A DNA stretch of 64,000 nucleotides from Pseudofulvimonas gallinarii (GTDB lineage Bacteria > Pseudomonadota > Gammaproteobacteria > Xanthomonadales > UBA2363), in assembly GCF_004343305.1 (NCBI RefSeq), contig NZ_SMAF01000014.1, positions 16,449 to 80,448 of the forward strand, read 5' to 3'. The notes under the pieces are model-generated. The model made no database searches. It was given only the letters and a program-made list of their open reading frames with translations, and was not told the origin of the DNA. The position numbers and the translations under genes are program-made. Shown here piece by piece: positions 1-10,678 of the stretch (positions are counted from its first letter, which is position 1; every line of letters begins with the position of its first letter).

Positions 1-467
1 TCGTGGTAGCGCTCATAGGACTCGGCACCGATGCCTTCGCAGGCCTTGACGTCCTTGTCCATGAACTCCAGCCACGTGCGTGCGGCGGAAACCTCCATTT
101 CCCGCAGGTCCCGCAGCATGGTGTCGCCATCATCGGGAGGCAGGCCCGCGTCGTCGGCGGCGGCGAGTTCAGCCTGCTTTTCCAGCCAACGGCAGTCCGC
201 GAGGGCCGCCGCCAGTCGACATCCCGCCCTTGCATCGCCGGCCTGCAGGGCGGCAAGGAGTTCATCCTCGATATCGGCGAGGCGGGTGAGGCCATCCCGG
301 CCGCCCGGGACACCGGCGCGAACCGAGGAGGGCCAGTCCGCCTGGGGGCCGGTTTCTCCGGTGGCGGCCGCGTCCGACGCGGCCCGCGCGGGCGGGCTTG
401 CCAGTATCCCCACCGCCACTGATGCTGCCAGCGGGAGAATGATCCGTAACCAGTCCGGTCTGTTCAT
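1..467 (-). CDS. Membrane-anchored protein of unknown function, 3' end outside window
   Basis: Start is the ATG at 467; 155 codons are visible and no stop occurs before the window edge. The N-terminus (MNRPDWLRIILPLAAS, then a small-residue hydrophobic stretch ending in ARA) looks like a signal peptide or membrane anchor. The segment GDARAGCRLAAALADCR aligns by eye with GDVRAGCRLYHEYRRCE in the gene upstream, so the two are paralogues. The composition, alpha-helical with spaced Ala, Leu and Cys, recalls Sel1/TPR-like repeats, but I cannot assign a family. It lies 50 bp downstream of its paralogue on the same strand and is probably cotranscribed with it. Function unknown. Confidence 0.7.
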   Translation of the reverse strand, partial: MNRPDWLRIILPLAASVAVGILASPPARAASDAAATGETGPQADWPSSVRAGVPGGRDGLTRLADIEDELLAALQAGDARAGCRLAAALADCRWLEKQAELAAADDAGLPPDDGDTMLRDLREMEVSAARTWLEFMDKDVKACEGIGAESYERYH

Positions 468-517
468 GGTCAAAGTTCCTGTTGACGTCCTCGGTGATCG
501 TTCCGCGACTTCGCGGC

Positions 518-1465
518 TCAGAGTGAATCGCAGTATTCGATGCCCGGCTCACTGATGTTCCAGTACCGGCGCCGCCCGAGTTCATCCGTGGATACCGTCG
601 CGAAATGCAACCTGTACATCGTGTCGGCCAGTTCGATTGCCCGCGCGCGCTGCGACGCATCCAGCCCCCGTATATCCGCCGTGCCCTCCTGTATCGCGAA
701 ATCCAGGCGCTGCAGGACCAGCGCCGCGGCGGCCGGCTCGACCGGATCGTCATCCATCAGGGCGCCGAGCAACGGTTCGCTGCTGGTCCGCGCGTCCGCC
801 AACGTCCTCAGCGCCACCGGATCACCCATGTGCAGGGCGCGGTAGAGAAAAGGTTCGGCCAGCTGGCGCCACACCAGGAGATGCTCGGCGTCGCGCACGA
901 AGTCATCGTCGGGGCTGCCGGCTGTCGAGGCATACGTCACCATTGCCCGCGAATCGCCGAGTCGTGCCGCCTGCAGCAGCACGTCGTGGTACCTGCGCGG
1001 ATCCGGCACACCGAAGTCTTTGCAGATCGAGCGCGTCGGACCGAGTCGCTCCTCGACGATCTGGCCTGCGATCAACAAATCCGCCTGGTCCTCCTCGCCG
1101 CCTTCTTCAAGCACCCACTCTCCATGCGCCTGCAGGAGCGTGTCGACCGTGTCGAGCGTCTCGCAGCGTCTATATTCGTGATAGAGGCGGCAGCCGGCGC
1201 GGACGTCGCCGCCAGCGAGGCGCGCCAACAGCGTTTCCTCGATCTCTCGCAACGGGGTTCCGGCCGGTGGCAGCGGCCCGTATTCCGCGCCGGCCGGCTC
1301 GAAAGGCCCCGTCCACGCGCGGGACGGTCCCGACAGCAGGGCATCCGCGTCCGCCAGCCCGACGCCGTCCGCCCCGGGTATTTGTCGGACACCGATCCAC
1401 AGCGCCGTTGCCGCGGCCGTCACCATGGCCGCTGAGAGCAGCAACACGCCCGTCCAGACTTTCAT
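518..1465 (-). CDS. Membrane-anchored Sel1-like helical protein of unknown function
   Basis: 315 aa from the ATG at 1465; the open frame continues far upstream, but only this start gives a plausible N-terminal membrane segment (MKVWTGVLLLSAAMVTAAAT, residues 1-20). The rest is Ala/Leu-rich helix with motifs such as AARLGDSRAMVTYAS and ALHMGDPVALRTLAD that resemble degenerate Sel1-like repeats. It shares the GD-x-RAGCRL motif with the partial gene downstream, so this is a tandem paralogue pair. No catalytic motif is visible. A periplasmic or envelope-associated role is only an inference from the anchor. Confidence 0.75.
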   Translation of the reverse strand: MKVWTGVLLLSAAMVTAAATALWIGVRQIPGADGVGLADADALLSGPSRAWTGPFEPAGAEYGPLPPAGTPLREIEETLLARLAGGDVRAGCRLYHEYRRCETLDTVDTLLQAHGEWVLEEGGEEDQADLLIAGQIVEERLGPTRSICKDFGVPDPRRYHDVLLQAARLGDSRAMVTYASTAGSPDDDFVRDAEHLLVWRQLAEPFLYRALHMGDPVALRTLADARTSSEPLLGALMDDDPVEPAAAALVLQRLDFAIQEGTADIRGLDASQRARAIELADTMYRLHFATVSTDELGRRRYWNISEPGIEYCDSL

Positions 1466-1927
1466 GCACCCGTTTCCCTTCTGCTGGGGTGCCGCCGATG
1501 GGCGACGCTTCCCGTCCTCCGTCCACCTGTCGACGCGCGGCCGCCGGCTCGCACCGGATGGCGATCCGCGTCGAAGGCAACCAGGCCCGACGACCCGGCG
1601 ACCGCCCGCCGTCAGGTCCTGGACATGGAAATCGCAAAAAGTGGCCGGAACCTGCCAGCGGTCCCGCATGCGGCACTGGCGGCCCGGCGTCCAGCCCCGG
1701 GGGAGTCCCGGCGACACGGGCGCGCCGTCGATCACGGAGGCAGGCGATGCCGCTGGCAGAAGCGGTTCGGGCAGCCGGCAGCGTGCTCCCTGGCGCCTGC
1801 CGTCCCTGCCATCGATGCGGATCACATCCTGGCCAGGGCCGCCTCCGTCAACATCCATTGTGCCTGGTTGTGAACACTGCACGGTACGCGCCGGCAGTGA
1901 TGCGTCGGTATTTGCTAGCCTTGCCGG
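1466..1927. other. Intergenic region between divergent genes
   Basis: This 462 bp stretch separates the minus-strand paralogue pair from recQ on the plus strand and should hold both promoters. Open frames cross it, but none has a start with a ribosome binding site or a recognisable protein. I see no clear -35/-10 pair, hairpin or repeat. Confidence 0.4.
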
Positions 1928-3739
<1,812 letters not shown>

Positions 3740-4098
3740 CATCGCCCGCAGGGCCCCGGTCCCGGCCTCCGGTGTCCGGCGCGTCCGACACGTCCCCGTC
3801 CACCGCGACAGGCATGCGCGTGAAGGGCAGCGGGCGCATGATCCTGGCTTCGCCCATCGGACCTGCGCCACATCGGCGCGCTACAGTCGGGCAGCAGGCA
3901 GGGGACGTCAGGAACGCGGATGCCAGGGCAGCGGACAGCAGGCAGGACCCGCCTGCGTCATGACTTCGGCAACGCCGTTGCCGAAGCGGCTGGTCGTCAC
4001 CTGCTGGTCCACGCCCGCGGCCGGGCCTGAGTCCATTTTCTCTAACGGCTTCCAGCCGGGCGCGTGGTGACTGCCCGGACGCGGTCGCCGCGCGTGCC
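3740..4098. other. Intergenic region between convergent genes, with a hairpin
   Basis: This 359 bp stretch lies between the ends of recQ and the cation efflux gene. It contains a perfect inverted repeat at 3964-3986 (stem cttcggcaac, 3-nt loop) without a T-run. It may terminate both transcripts, but that is not certain. No credible gene is seen. Confidence 0.45.
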
Positions 4099-4956
4099 TC
4101 AGGGTGGCCGCAGGCGAACGGTCAACGTGATGCCCACGGCCGCCAGTTCGCGTTCGGCCTGCGCAACCGGTTCGAGGGCGCGGCCGACCGGCCAGTCCAC
4201 GGGTACATGCAACTCGGCGTAGGCGAAGCGGTATCGACCGGCGCTGCGCGTGCGCAGGCCAGCAAAGCGCGCACCTTCCGGGCAGCACCGCGCCAGCACA
4301 TCGCTGATGCGGACGATGTCGGCGTCGGGCAGCGCGCCATCCATCAGGCCGTCGAACGAGCGCCGCACGAGGTGCCAGCCTTCGCGCAGGATGTTCAGGC
4401 CGACCAGGATCGCCACCACCGGATCCAGCCAGTGCCGCCCACTGGCCCAGGCGGCGGCGACGCCGGCAATGACGCCGACGCTGGTCCAGACATCGGTCAT
4501 GAGGTGGCGACCGTCCGCTTCGGTCGCCATCGAATGATGGCTGCGGCCGCTGCGCAGCAGGATGCGCGCGACGATGAAATTCGCCAGCGTGGCGGCGACC
4601 GTCAGCGTCAGGCCGGAGGCCAGTCCTTCAAGCGCCTGCGGCGCGAGCAGGCGGCGGATCGCCGAGACAAAGATCCCTGCCGCCGCCAGTGCGATCAGCA
4701 GGCCCTCGAATCCCGATGAAAAATACTCGGCCTTGCCGTGGCCGAAGGGATGGCCGCGGTCGGCAGGTTGCTGCGAGTAGATCACCATCATCAGCGCGAA
4801 GCCGGCGCCGGCCAGGTTGACCAGCGACTCCAGCGCGTCCGACAGCAGGCCGACGGAACCGGTCTGGTACCAGGCCCCGAACTTGAGGGTGATTGTCAGC
4901 AGCGCGGCGGCGACCGACAGCGCCAGCGCCTGGCGTTCTCGCAGGGCCGGAAACAT
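4099..4956 (-). CDS. Cation diffusion facilitator family transporter
   Basis: 285 aa from the ATG at 4956. This is an inner-membrane divalent metal/proton antiporter of the CDF (FieF/YiiP-like) type. The N-terminus has the CDF signature region (GSVGLLSDALESLVNLAGA) with the Asp typical of the metal site, followed by HPFGHGKAEYFSSGFEG. A later segment (MATEADGRHLMTDVWTSVGV) supplies the second His/Asp pair. About six hydrophobic segments precede a C-terminal soluble domain of about 80 residues. Substrate (Zn, Fe, Co or Mn) cannot be read from sequence. The cytochrome c gene upstream is on the same strand, 55 bp away. Confidence 0.9.
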   Translation of the reverse strand: MFPALRERQALALSVAAALLTITLKFGAWYQTGSVGLLSDALESLVNLAGAGFALMMVIYSQQPADRGHPFGHGKAEYFSSGFEGLLIALAAAGIFVSAIRRLLAPQALEGLASGLTLTVAATLANFIVARILLRSGRSHHSMATEADGRHLMTDVWTSVGVIAGVAAAWASGRHWLDPVVAILVGLNILREGWHLVRRSFDGLMDGALPDADIVRISDVLARCCPEGARFAGLRTRSAGRYRFAYAELHVPVDWPVGRALEPVAQAERELAAVGITLTVRLRPP

Positions 4957-5011
4957 CAGCGCTCCCGGCAGTGCGTGGCGTTCGCCGGCGGTAAGGCGCC
5001 AGCCATGGCGA

Positions 5012-5581
5012 TCACCGCCCGGCCGGCGGTGCGCCTGCCTGCAGCCACGCGGCGAGGTCGCGGATGTCGCGCGTGGACAGGTCCGCGCCGCCGGGCGACG
5101 GTTCGGGATGTGTGCGCGTACCGGCTGCCATCGCGCGCAGCTGGCGCTCCAGGTAACCCCGCTGCTGCCCGGCCAGACGCGGCGCTTCCGCAGCGCCCGC
5201 CATGCCTTCGCCATGGCATTTTTCGCAACCGTCGGCGAGCGGCAGCGCCGCGCCACGGCGGATGCGCGCCGCCGGCGGTTCGCCTGCGACGGCCGGCCAG
5301 TCACGAACCGACAGCACCCGGGCCAGCGCGTCGAGTTGCGCGTCATCGAGTCCGGCCACCACCGGCGACATCGGGAAACTGTCGCGATGGCGCTCGCGGA
5401 AGCGCGCCAGCTGGGCGGCCAGGTAGGCCGCATGCTGCCCTTCGATCACCGGCGCCTGGTAGCGGCCGCCGCCGCCACCGCGATGGCAGTCCAGGCACAG
5501 GGCATCGATATCCATGTCGGCCGCTGCCAGCGGCGCTGCCATGGCGGCGAAGCAGGCGAACAGGACAGTCCGGCGGCGCAT
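5012..5581 (-). CDS. Dihaem cytochrome c, cytochrome c4-like
   Basis: 189 aa from the ATG at 5581 with a signal peptide (MRRRTVLFACFAAMAAPLAAA). Two haem c attachment motifs are present: CLDCH near residue 33 and CEKCH near 117, each starting a roughly 80-residue cytochrome c fold. Length and arrangement fit periplasmic c4-type cytochromes that carry electrons to terminal oxidases. The phrase VIEGQHAAYLAAQLARFRE matches the family. It is followed at 55 bp by the cation efflux gene. The electron partner cannot be told from here. Confidence 0.88.
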   Translation of the reverse strand: MRRRTVLFACFAAMAAPLAAADMDIDALCLDCHRGGGGGRYQAPVIEGQHAAYLAAQLARFRERHRDSFPMSPVVAGLDDAQLDALARVLSVRDWPAVAGEPPAARIRRGAALPLADGCEKCHGEGMAGAAEAPRLAGQQRGYLERQLRAMAAGTRTHPEPSPGGADLSTRDIRDLAAWLQAGAPPAGR

Positions 5582-5753
5582 GATCGTGATCCCCTGGATG
5601 CGCGAACGAGCGGACAGCGTACAGTGGCCCCGCGGCGGCTGCCATGGCAGGGTCGCCAGGCCCGGCCTTGCATCGCCACCCTGTCCGGCGCCTGCAAACC
5701 CTGGCGCCGCATCCGGCATCCCAGCATCCGTCAGCCCGACGAAGGAGTACGCC

Positions 5754-6443
5754 ATGTCCATGACGCCATCCCGACGCCAGTCCGCGCGCATAGCGCGTCG
5801 CTGCCTTGCCGCCTGCCTGGTCGCGGCCTTGGCCTGCGGCGCCGTCGCCGCCGACGACCTGCGCAAGGTCAACGGCAATATCACCATCGGCGTCGGCGAG
5901 ACGCGGGACAAGGTGTCCACCGTCAACGGCAGCGTCGCCCTGCGCGAGCGGGCCGTCGCCACCGACGTCAGCGCCACCAATGGCGCCGTCACGATGGCCA
6001 CCGGCGCACGCGCCGACTCCGTCGAAACCGTCAACGGCTCGGTCCGGCTGGGTCAGGATGTGGTCGTGGGCGGCGATGTCCGGACCACCAACGGTGCCAT
6101 CACCGCGCTGCCTGGCGCGACCATCAACGGCGGGCTCGGCAACGTCAACGGCACCATCACCCTGGACGGTGCCCGCGTGGCCGGCCTGCTGAGCAGCAGC
6201 AACGGCTCGGTGCTGATCGGCGGCAACAGCGTGGTCGATGGCGGACTGCTGATGCGCAAGCCGTCGGGCCGCGTCAGTGAGGATCGTGCGCCGCGCGTGG
6301 TGATCGGCCCGGGGGCGCAGGTCAACGGCACGCTGACCTTCGAGCGCCCCGTGCATCTTTACGTGCACGACAGCGCGCGCATCGGCACGGTCACCGGCGC
6401 GACGCCGCAGCGTTTCAGCGGCAGTGAACCGCCGTCGCGCTGA
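5754..6443 (+). CDS. Secreted repeat protein with (V/T)NG turns, predicted beta-solenoid
   Basis: 229 aa from the ATG at 5754, preceded by gaaggag at 5741-5747. A signal peptide (residues about 1-31, ending AVAA) is followed by at least seven imperfect repeats of about 19-20 residues, each centred on an NG turn: VNGNITIGVG, VNGSVALRE, TNGAVTMATG, VNGSVRLGQ, TNGAITALPG, VNGTITLDG, SNGSVLIGG. VNG and TNG versions partly alternate. The pattern is that of a beta-solenoid of the bactofilin or DUF4097 kind. No enzyme motif is seen. It probably forms a stable exported or periplasmic beta-helix, possibly self-assembling (inference). Confidence 0.8.
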   Translation: MSMTPSRRQSARIARRCLAACLVAALACGAVAADDLRKVNGNITIGVGETRDKVSTVNGSVALRERAVATDVSATNGAVTMATGARADSVETVNGSVRLGQDVVVGGDVRTTNGAITALPGATINGGLGNVNGTITLDGARVAGLLSSSNGSVLIGGNSVVDGGLLMRKPSGRVSEDRAPRVVIGPGAQVNGTLTFERPVHLYVHDSARIGTVTGATPQRFSGSEPPSR

Positions 6444-6628
6444 AGCCGCATGACTCCGGCGCCGGGGGCATGCCCGGCGCTGCGCCGAGTCGAGGCAAGG
6501 GAAGGACGGGGCGAAGCCCGGCAGGCTGTCCGGCGGTTACAACATAACCGGTTCGCCCGCGAACCGGGTGCCTCCGGGCCAGTTGCCTACAATCGGGCGA
6601 CACCTCCTTCCAGACAGAGGGTTACACC

Positions 6629-8356
6629 ATGCGACATCCATTGATCGCCGCCGCGATCGCCGCCGCACTGCTGGCCGGCTGCCAGCGCGAGGCTGCGCCG
6701 CCGCAGACGGCCGCACCCGCTCCCGCCACCCCTGCCGCGACGGGCGATGAAGCCAGCGGCTCCTCGCACACGTTCTCGCAGAAGATCACCGCCGAGGATT
6801 TCGCCGAGCACGTGCGCACGCTGTCGTCCGATGCCTTCGAGGGCCGCGGCCCAGGCACGAACGGCGAACGCAGGACGACGGCCTATCTCGCCGAACAGCT
6901 CAAGCGCATCGGCGCCAAGCCGGGCAACGGCGACAGCTACTTCCAGCCGGTGCCGATGGTCGAAATCACCGGCAGCCCGGAAACCACGCTGACCTTCTCG
7001 TTCGCCGACAGCAGCACGCAGACGCTGGCCTACGGCGACGACATGGTGGTCGGCAGCCGCCGCACCATTCCCGAAGCCAGCATCGCCAACAGCGAAGTGG
7101 TGTTCGTCGGCTATGGCATCAACGCGCCGGAACTGGGCTGGAACGACTATGACGGGCTCGACGTCGCCGGCAAGACGGTCGTCGTCCTGGTCAACGATCC
7201 GGACTACGACGCCGCCGAAGGCGCCGACATGCTGTTCCGTGGCCGTGCCATGACGTATTACGGCCGCTGGACCTACAAGTACGAGGAAGCCGCCCGCCAG
7301 GGCGCCGCCGCCGCGCTGCTGGTGCACGACACCGTGCCGGCCGCCTATGGCTGGGACGTGGTGCGCAACAGCTGGTCCGGTCCGCAGTACGACCTGCCCT
7401 CCAGCGAAGACGGCTCGCCGAAGCTGATGATCGAAGGCTGGGTCACCAATGATGCGGCGCAGGCACTGATGTCCAAGGCCGGCCAGGACCTCGCCGCGCT
7501 GAGCGCGAAAGCAAAGCAGAAGGGCTTCACGGCGGTGCCGCTGGAAGGCGTCACGGCCAGCAGCAGCATCCGCAACCAGATCCGCGAGGCGACCTCGAAC
7601 AACGTCGTCGGCATCATCGAAGGCAGCGAGCGGCCGGACGAATACGTCCTCTACATGGGCCACTGGGACCACCTCGGTCGCAGCTTCTCGGCACCGGGCG
7701 GCGATGGCATCTACAACGGCGCCATCGACAACGCCACCGGCGTGGCCGGCGTGCTGGAAATCGGCGAGGCCTTCGCGGCCTCGCCGCCGAAGCGCTCGGT
7801 CATCCTGCTGCTGGTGACGCTGGAGGAATCCGGCCTGCTCGGCTCTCGCTACTACACCGAGCATCCGCTGTTCCCGCTGCACAAGACCGCCGCCGTCATC
7901 AACCTGGATGCGATGAGCGTGATCGGCCCCGCCCGCGACATGACCGTGGTCGGATTCGGCAACTCCAGCCTCGACGACCTGCTGGTCGAAGCGCTGAAGC
8001 CGTCGCAGCGCGAGGCACGCGCCGAACCGACGCCGGAGAACGGCTTCTATTTCCGTTCCGACCACTTCAACTTCGCCAAGAAGGGCGTGCCGGCGCTTTA
8101 CGCCAAGGGCGGCCCGGACCATGTCGAGAAGGGCGTCGAATACGGTCACGCCCAGGCCGCCGACTACGGCCAGCACCGCTACCACAAGCCGGCCGACGAG
8201 TTCGATCCGTCCTGGGACCTGCGCGGCGTGGTCGAGGACCTCGACGTGCTGTTCAACGTCGGCAACGTGATCGCGTCGGGCGAGGACTGGCCGCAGTGGC
8301 GTCCGACCAGCGAGTTCCGCGCCGCCGGTGACGGACTGGCCGCACAGCGCCAGTAG
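6629..8356 (+). CDS. M28 family zinc metallopeptidase lipoprotein with PA domain
   Basis: 575 aa. The N-terminus ends in the lipobox LLAGC (Cys18), so it is likely a lipoprotein. The middle (about 90-300) has the layout of a PA insertion as in secreted M28 aminopeptidases. The catalytic domain follows: GHWDHLG near 343 (His, Asp), GAIDNATGVAG (bridging Asp), LVTLEESGLLGS (catalytic Glu pair), NLDAMSV (Asp) and RSDHFNFAKKGVPA (His), so the dizinc ligand set is complete. A possible -10 (TACAAT) lies at 6588-6593. Likely substrates are peptides in the periplasm or outside the cell. Confidence 0.92.
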   Translation: MRHPLIAAAIAAALLAGCQREAAPPQTAAPAPATPAATGDEASGSSHTFSQKITAEDFAEHVRTLSSDAFEGRGPGTNGERRTTAYLAEQLKRIGAKPGNGDSYFQPVPMVEITGSPETTLTFSFADSSTQTLAYGDDMVVGSRRTIPEASIANSEVVFVGYGINAPELGWNDYDGLDVAGKTVVVLVNDPDYDAAEGADMLFRGRAMTYYGRWTYKYEEAARQGAAAALLVHDTVPAAYGWDVVRNSWSGPQYDLPSSEDGSPKLMIEGWVTNDAAQALMSKAGQDLAALSAKAKQKGFTAVPLEGVTASSSIRNQIREATSNNVVGIIEGSERPDEYVLYMGHWDHLGRSFSAPGGDGIYNGAIDNATGVAGVLEIGEAFAASPPKRSVILLLVTLEESGLLGSRYYTEHPLFPLHKTAAVINLDAMSVIGPARDMTVVGFGNSSLDDLLVEALKPSQREARAEPTPENGFYFRSDHFNFAKKGVPALYAKGGPDHVEKGVEYGHAQAADYGQHRYHKPADEFDPSWDLRGVVEDLDVLFNVGNVIASGEDWPQWRPTSEFRAAGDGLAAQRQ

Positions 8357-8411
8357 GCCGGCGCAAAAAAATCCGGCGGCGTGCGCTGAGCACCCCGCCG
8401 GACTTGCAGGC

Positions 8412-8440
8412 AAGGCGGCCTCGCGGCCGCCTTTTCGTTT
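8412..8440. terminator. Rho-independent terminator between convergent peptidase genes
   Basis: Perfect 9-bp stem aaggcggcc / ggccgcctt with a 4-nt loop, followed by ttcgtttt on the plus strand and preceded by an A-containing flank for the other strand. It sits between the M28 stop (8356) and the M1 stop (8445) and can serve both. A second imperfect GC hairpin lies just upstream at about 8370-8401. Confidence 0.8.
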
Positions 8441-8444
8441 TCCG

Positions 8445-10334
8445 TTACCGGTTCGCGGCCCTGGCGAATACCTCCTCGACCGAGCCGGTGGTGATCGGGT
8501 GGTAACCGGTGCGTGCCTTGTCGAACACCGACTTCGCCCATTCGCGATCGGCGTCGCGTGCGGCCAGCGAGCGGTACAGCGGCACGACGAACTTGCGGCG
8601 GCCGACTTCCATCAGGAAGCGCTCCAGCTGCGGGCGGATCACCGCGTAGCCGTTGCGGATGCCGATCTGGAACCAGGCAAAGGCGATTTCGCTGTTGCCG
8701 GTGCGCGTCAGCGTGAAGGCCTCGTCCAGCGCCGCCAGCCGTTCGCCGTCCACCTCCTGCGGCAGGCCGTCGAGGAAGTACAGCCACTCGTGCGTGTTCC
8801 AGTCCTTGCCCGGCAGGCCGGCGGCGCCGATGTCGCCGGAGAGGAAGCCGGCACGCGCGGCGTCGATGGCGGCGAAGGCCCTGGCCTCGTAGACCGGCGC
8901 GAACTCGGGAATGCCCGGCTGGTTCAACCAGGCCTGCAGTTCGGCGGCCGGCACGGCATCGCCGGCATCGGCGAGCAGGTTCGCCTGCAGGTAGTCCAGG
9001 AAGGTGTCGGTGCCGATGCTCTTGAAGGCGTAGTGGTCGAAGTAGCTGCGCAGGAAGGCGTCGAGGCGCTCGCGGCCGACACGCCGCTCCAGGTACTTCA
9101 GGAACCACGAACCCTTGGTGTAGGCGGTGGTGGTGTAGACCGCGTCCGGGTCGAGCCGGCTGATGTCGGGGCGCAGGCGCTGCAGGTCCTCGGACACCGG
9201 CAGCGAACGGAAATCGTCCGCCAGGCCGCGGGTATCGAGCACGAATTCCATGTTCGCGCGCTCGGCGCCGAACAATGCCTCGATGATGCGGTTCTCGACG
9301 TAGCTGGTGAAGCCTTCGTTGAGCCAGAACTCGTTCCAGTTGTCGTTGGTCACCAGGTTGCCGGACCAGGAGTGCGCCAGCTCGTGCGCGATCAGCGCGA
9401 CCAGGCTGCGGTCGCCGGCGATGACGGTCGGCGTGATGAACGACAGGCGCGGATTCTCCATGCCGCCATAGGGAAATGACGGCGGCAGGATCAGCAGGTC
9501 GTAGCGGCCCCAGCGATAGTCGCCGTACAGCGACTCGGCGACGCCGATCATGCGCTCGGTGTCGGCGAACTCGTGCACCGATGCCGCCAGGCGCTCCGGT
9601 TCGGCATAGACGCCGGCACGTTCGCCGATCGCCTCGAAGGCGAGGCGGCCGACGGCGATCGCCATCAGGTAGGACGGGATCGGCTGGCTCATACGGAAGC
9701 GGTAGCGGCCGTCTTCACTGGGCTGCTGCGGATTCTCGGCACTCATCAGCGCCAGCAGGCCCGGCGGCACTGCGAGCTTCGCGGCGTAGGTGAAACGGAC
9801 CGCCGGCGTGTCCTGCAGTGGCACCCACGAACGCGCATGGATCGCCTGCGACTGCGAGAACATGAAGGGCTGCGCCTTGCCCAGCGTCTGCACCGCATCC
9901 AGCCACTGCAGGCCGGAGGCGGTCGGCGCGGTGCGGTAATGCACGCGCACGATCTTCGGCTGCTGGCGTTCGATGGCGATGCTCAGCTGCTGGCCGAGGA
10001 TCGCGTCGGCATCGGCCAGGCCGAAACCGGCTTCGCGCCAGCGCCGGCCGTTGCGACTGACCTCGACCTTTTCGATGGTGAGTTCACGCGTATCCAGGCG
10101 CAGCTCGCGTGCCGAGCGGTCCTGCCACTCCAGGTGCAGGTCGGCATGGCCATGCAGCACCTTGGCGTCGAAATCGGCGCTCAGGTCGAGGTCGATATGG
10201 CTCACGCGCACGACATCGGGCTGGGCGTAGGAATGCGCGTCGGCATTCGCGGCCCGCGCCGGCAGCGCGGCCATGACGGTGCCGGCGACGCCCAGCACGC
10301 CGGCGATCAGGGTGTGACGGAAACTCGGGTTCAT
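8445..10334 (-). CDS. M1 family aminopeptidase, leukotriene A4 hydrolase-like
   Basis: 629 aa with a signal peptide (MNPSFRHTLIAGVLGVAG, ending ARA). It is a secreted zinc aminopeptidase. The exopeptidase motif GGMEN is near 289-293, the zinc motif HELAHSWSGN near 314-323, and the third ligand Glu lies in LNEGFTSYVE about 20 residues further on. The region after about 480 matches the helical C-terminal domain of LTA4-hydrolase-like members. Start at the ATG at 10334. It faces the M28 peptidase gene, so two exopeptidases of different families share a terminator. Confidence 0.93.
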   Translation of the reverse strand: MNPSFRHTLIAGVLGVAGTVMAALPARAANADAHSYAQPDVVRVSHIDLDLSADFDAKVLHGHADLHLEWQDRSARELRLDTRELTIEKVEVSRNGRRWREAGFGLADADAILGQQLSIAIERQQPKIVRVHYRTAPTASGLQWLDAVQTLGKAQPFMFSQSQAIHARSWVPLQDTPAVRFTYAAKLAVPPGLLALMSAENPQQPSEDGRYRFRMSQPIPSYLMAIAVGRLAFEAIGERAGVYAEPERLAASVHEFADTERMIGVAESLYGDYRWGRYDLLILPPSFPYGGMENPRLSFITPTVIAGDRSLVALIAHELAHSWSGNLVTNDNWNEFWLNEGFTSYVENRIIEALFGAERANMEFVLDTRGLADDFRSLPVSEDLQRLRPDISRLDPDAVYTTTAYTKGSWFLKYLERRVGRERLDAFLRSYFDHYAFKSIGTDTFLDYLQANLLADAGDAVPAAELQAWLNQPGIPEFAPVYEARAFAAIDAARAGFLSGDIGAAGLPGKDWNTHEWLYFLDGLPQEVDGERLAALDEAFTLTRTGNSEIAFAWFQIGIRNGYAVIRPQLERFLMEVGRRKFVVPLYRSLAARDADREWAKSVFDKARTGYHPITTGSVEEVFARAANR

Positions 10335-10678
10335 GCGATCTCCACGGACAACAGGCTTGTTGCACAGCCTGTGAGCATAGCCGATGCTCCCGTGCGCTCC
10401 CGTTTGCGTCCCCGCCCCTGCGCCCGTGGTGCCGCCCGGCCGCGATGAAGCGAGAGTCGCGCGGATGAAGCTGCCCGGCCTCTCGCCGGGTCGCTTCTGG
10501 CCGGGCCTTCTGTGCCCTCAGGACATCCTGTCCCTGGGGCAAGCGCCGCTGGCATTGCGCATCGTGGCGCCGTGCGGCGCGCGCCGCCCTGGATGCCGAG
10601 ATTGCGCCCGAGCACCTGCACTGGCATACAGGCGATGGCGGCGACCTGCTTTCAGCACCGGATATATCGACACAGCCA
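10335..10678. other. Upstream region of the DUF4130 gene with apparent out-of-frame N-terminal coding
   Basis: The first part should hold the promoters of the divergent M1 peptidase gene and the DUF4130-like gene. From about 10565 the frame of the downstream gene already encodes a convincing family N-terminus (WRRAARAAL, then APEHLHWH) with no ATG, GTG or TTG. The adjacent frame is open from the ATG at 10465 and reads SLGQAPLALRI just before it. See the finding on a likely single-base frameshift. Confidence 0.5.
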
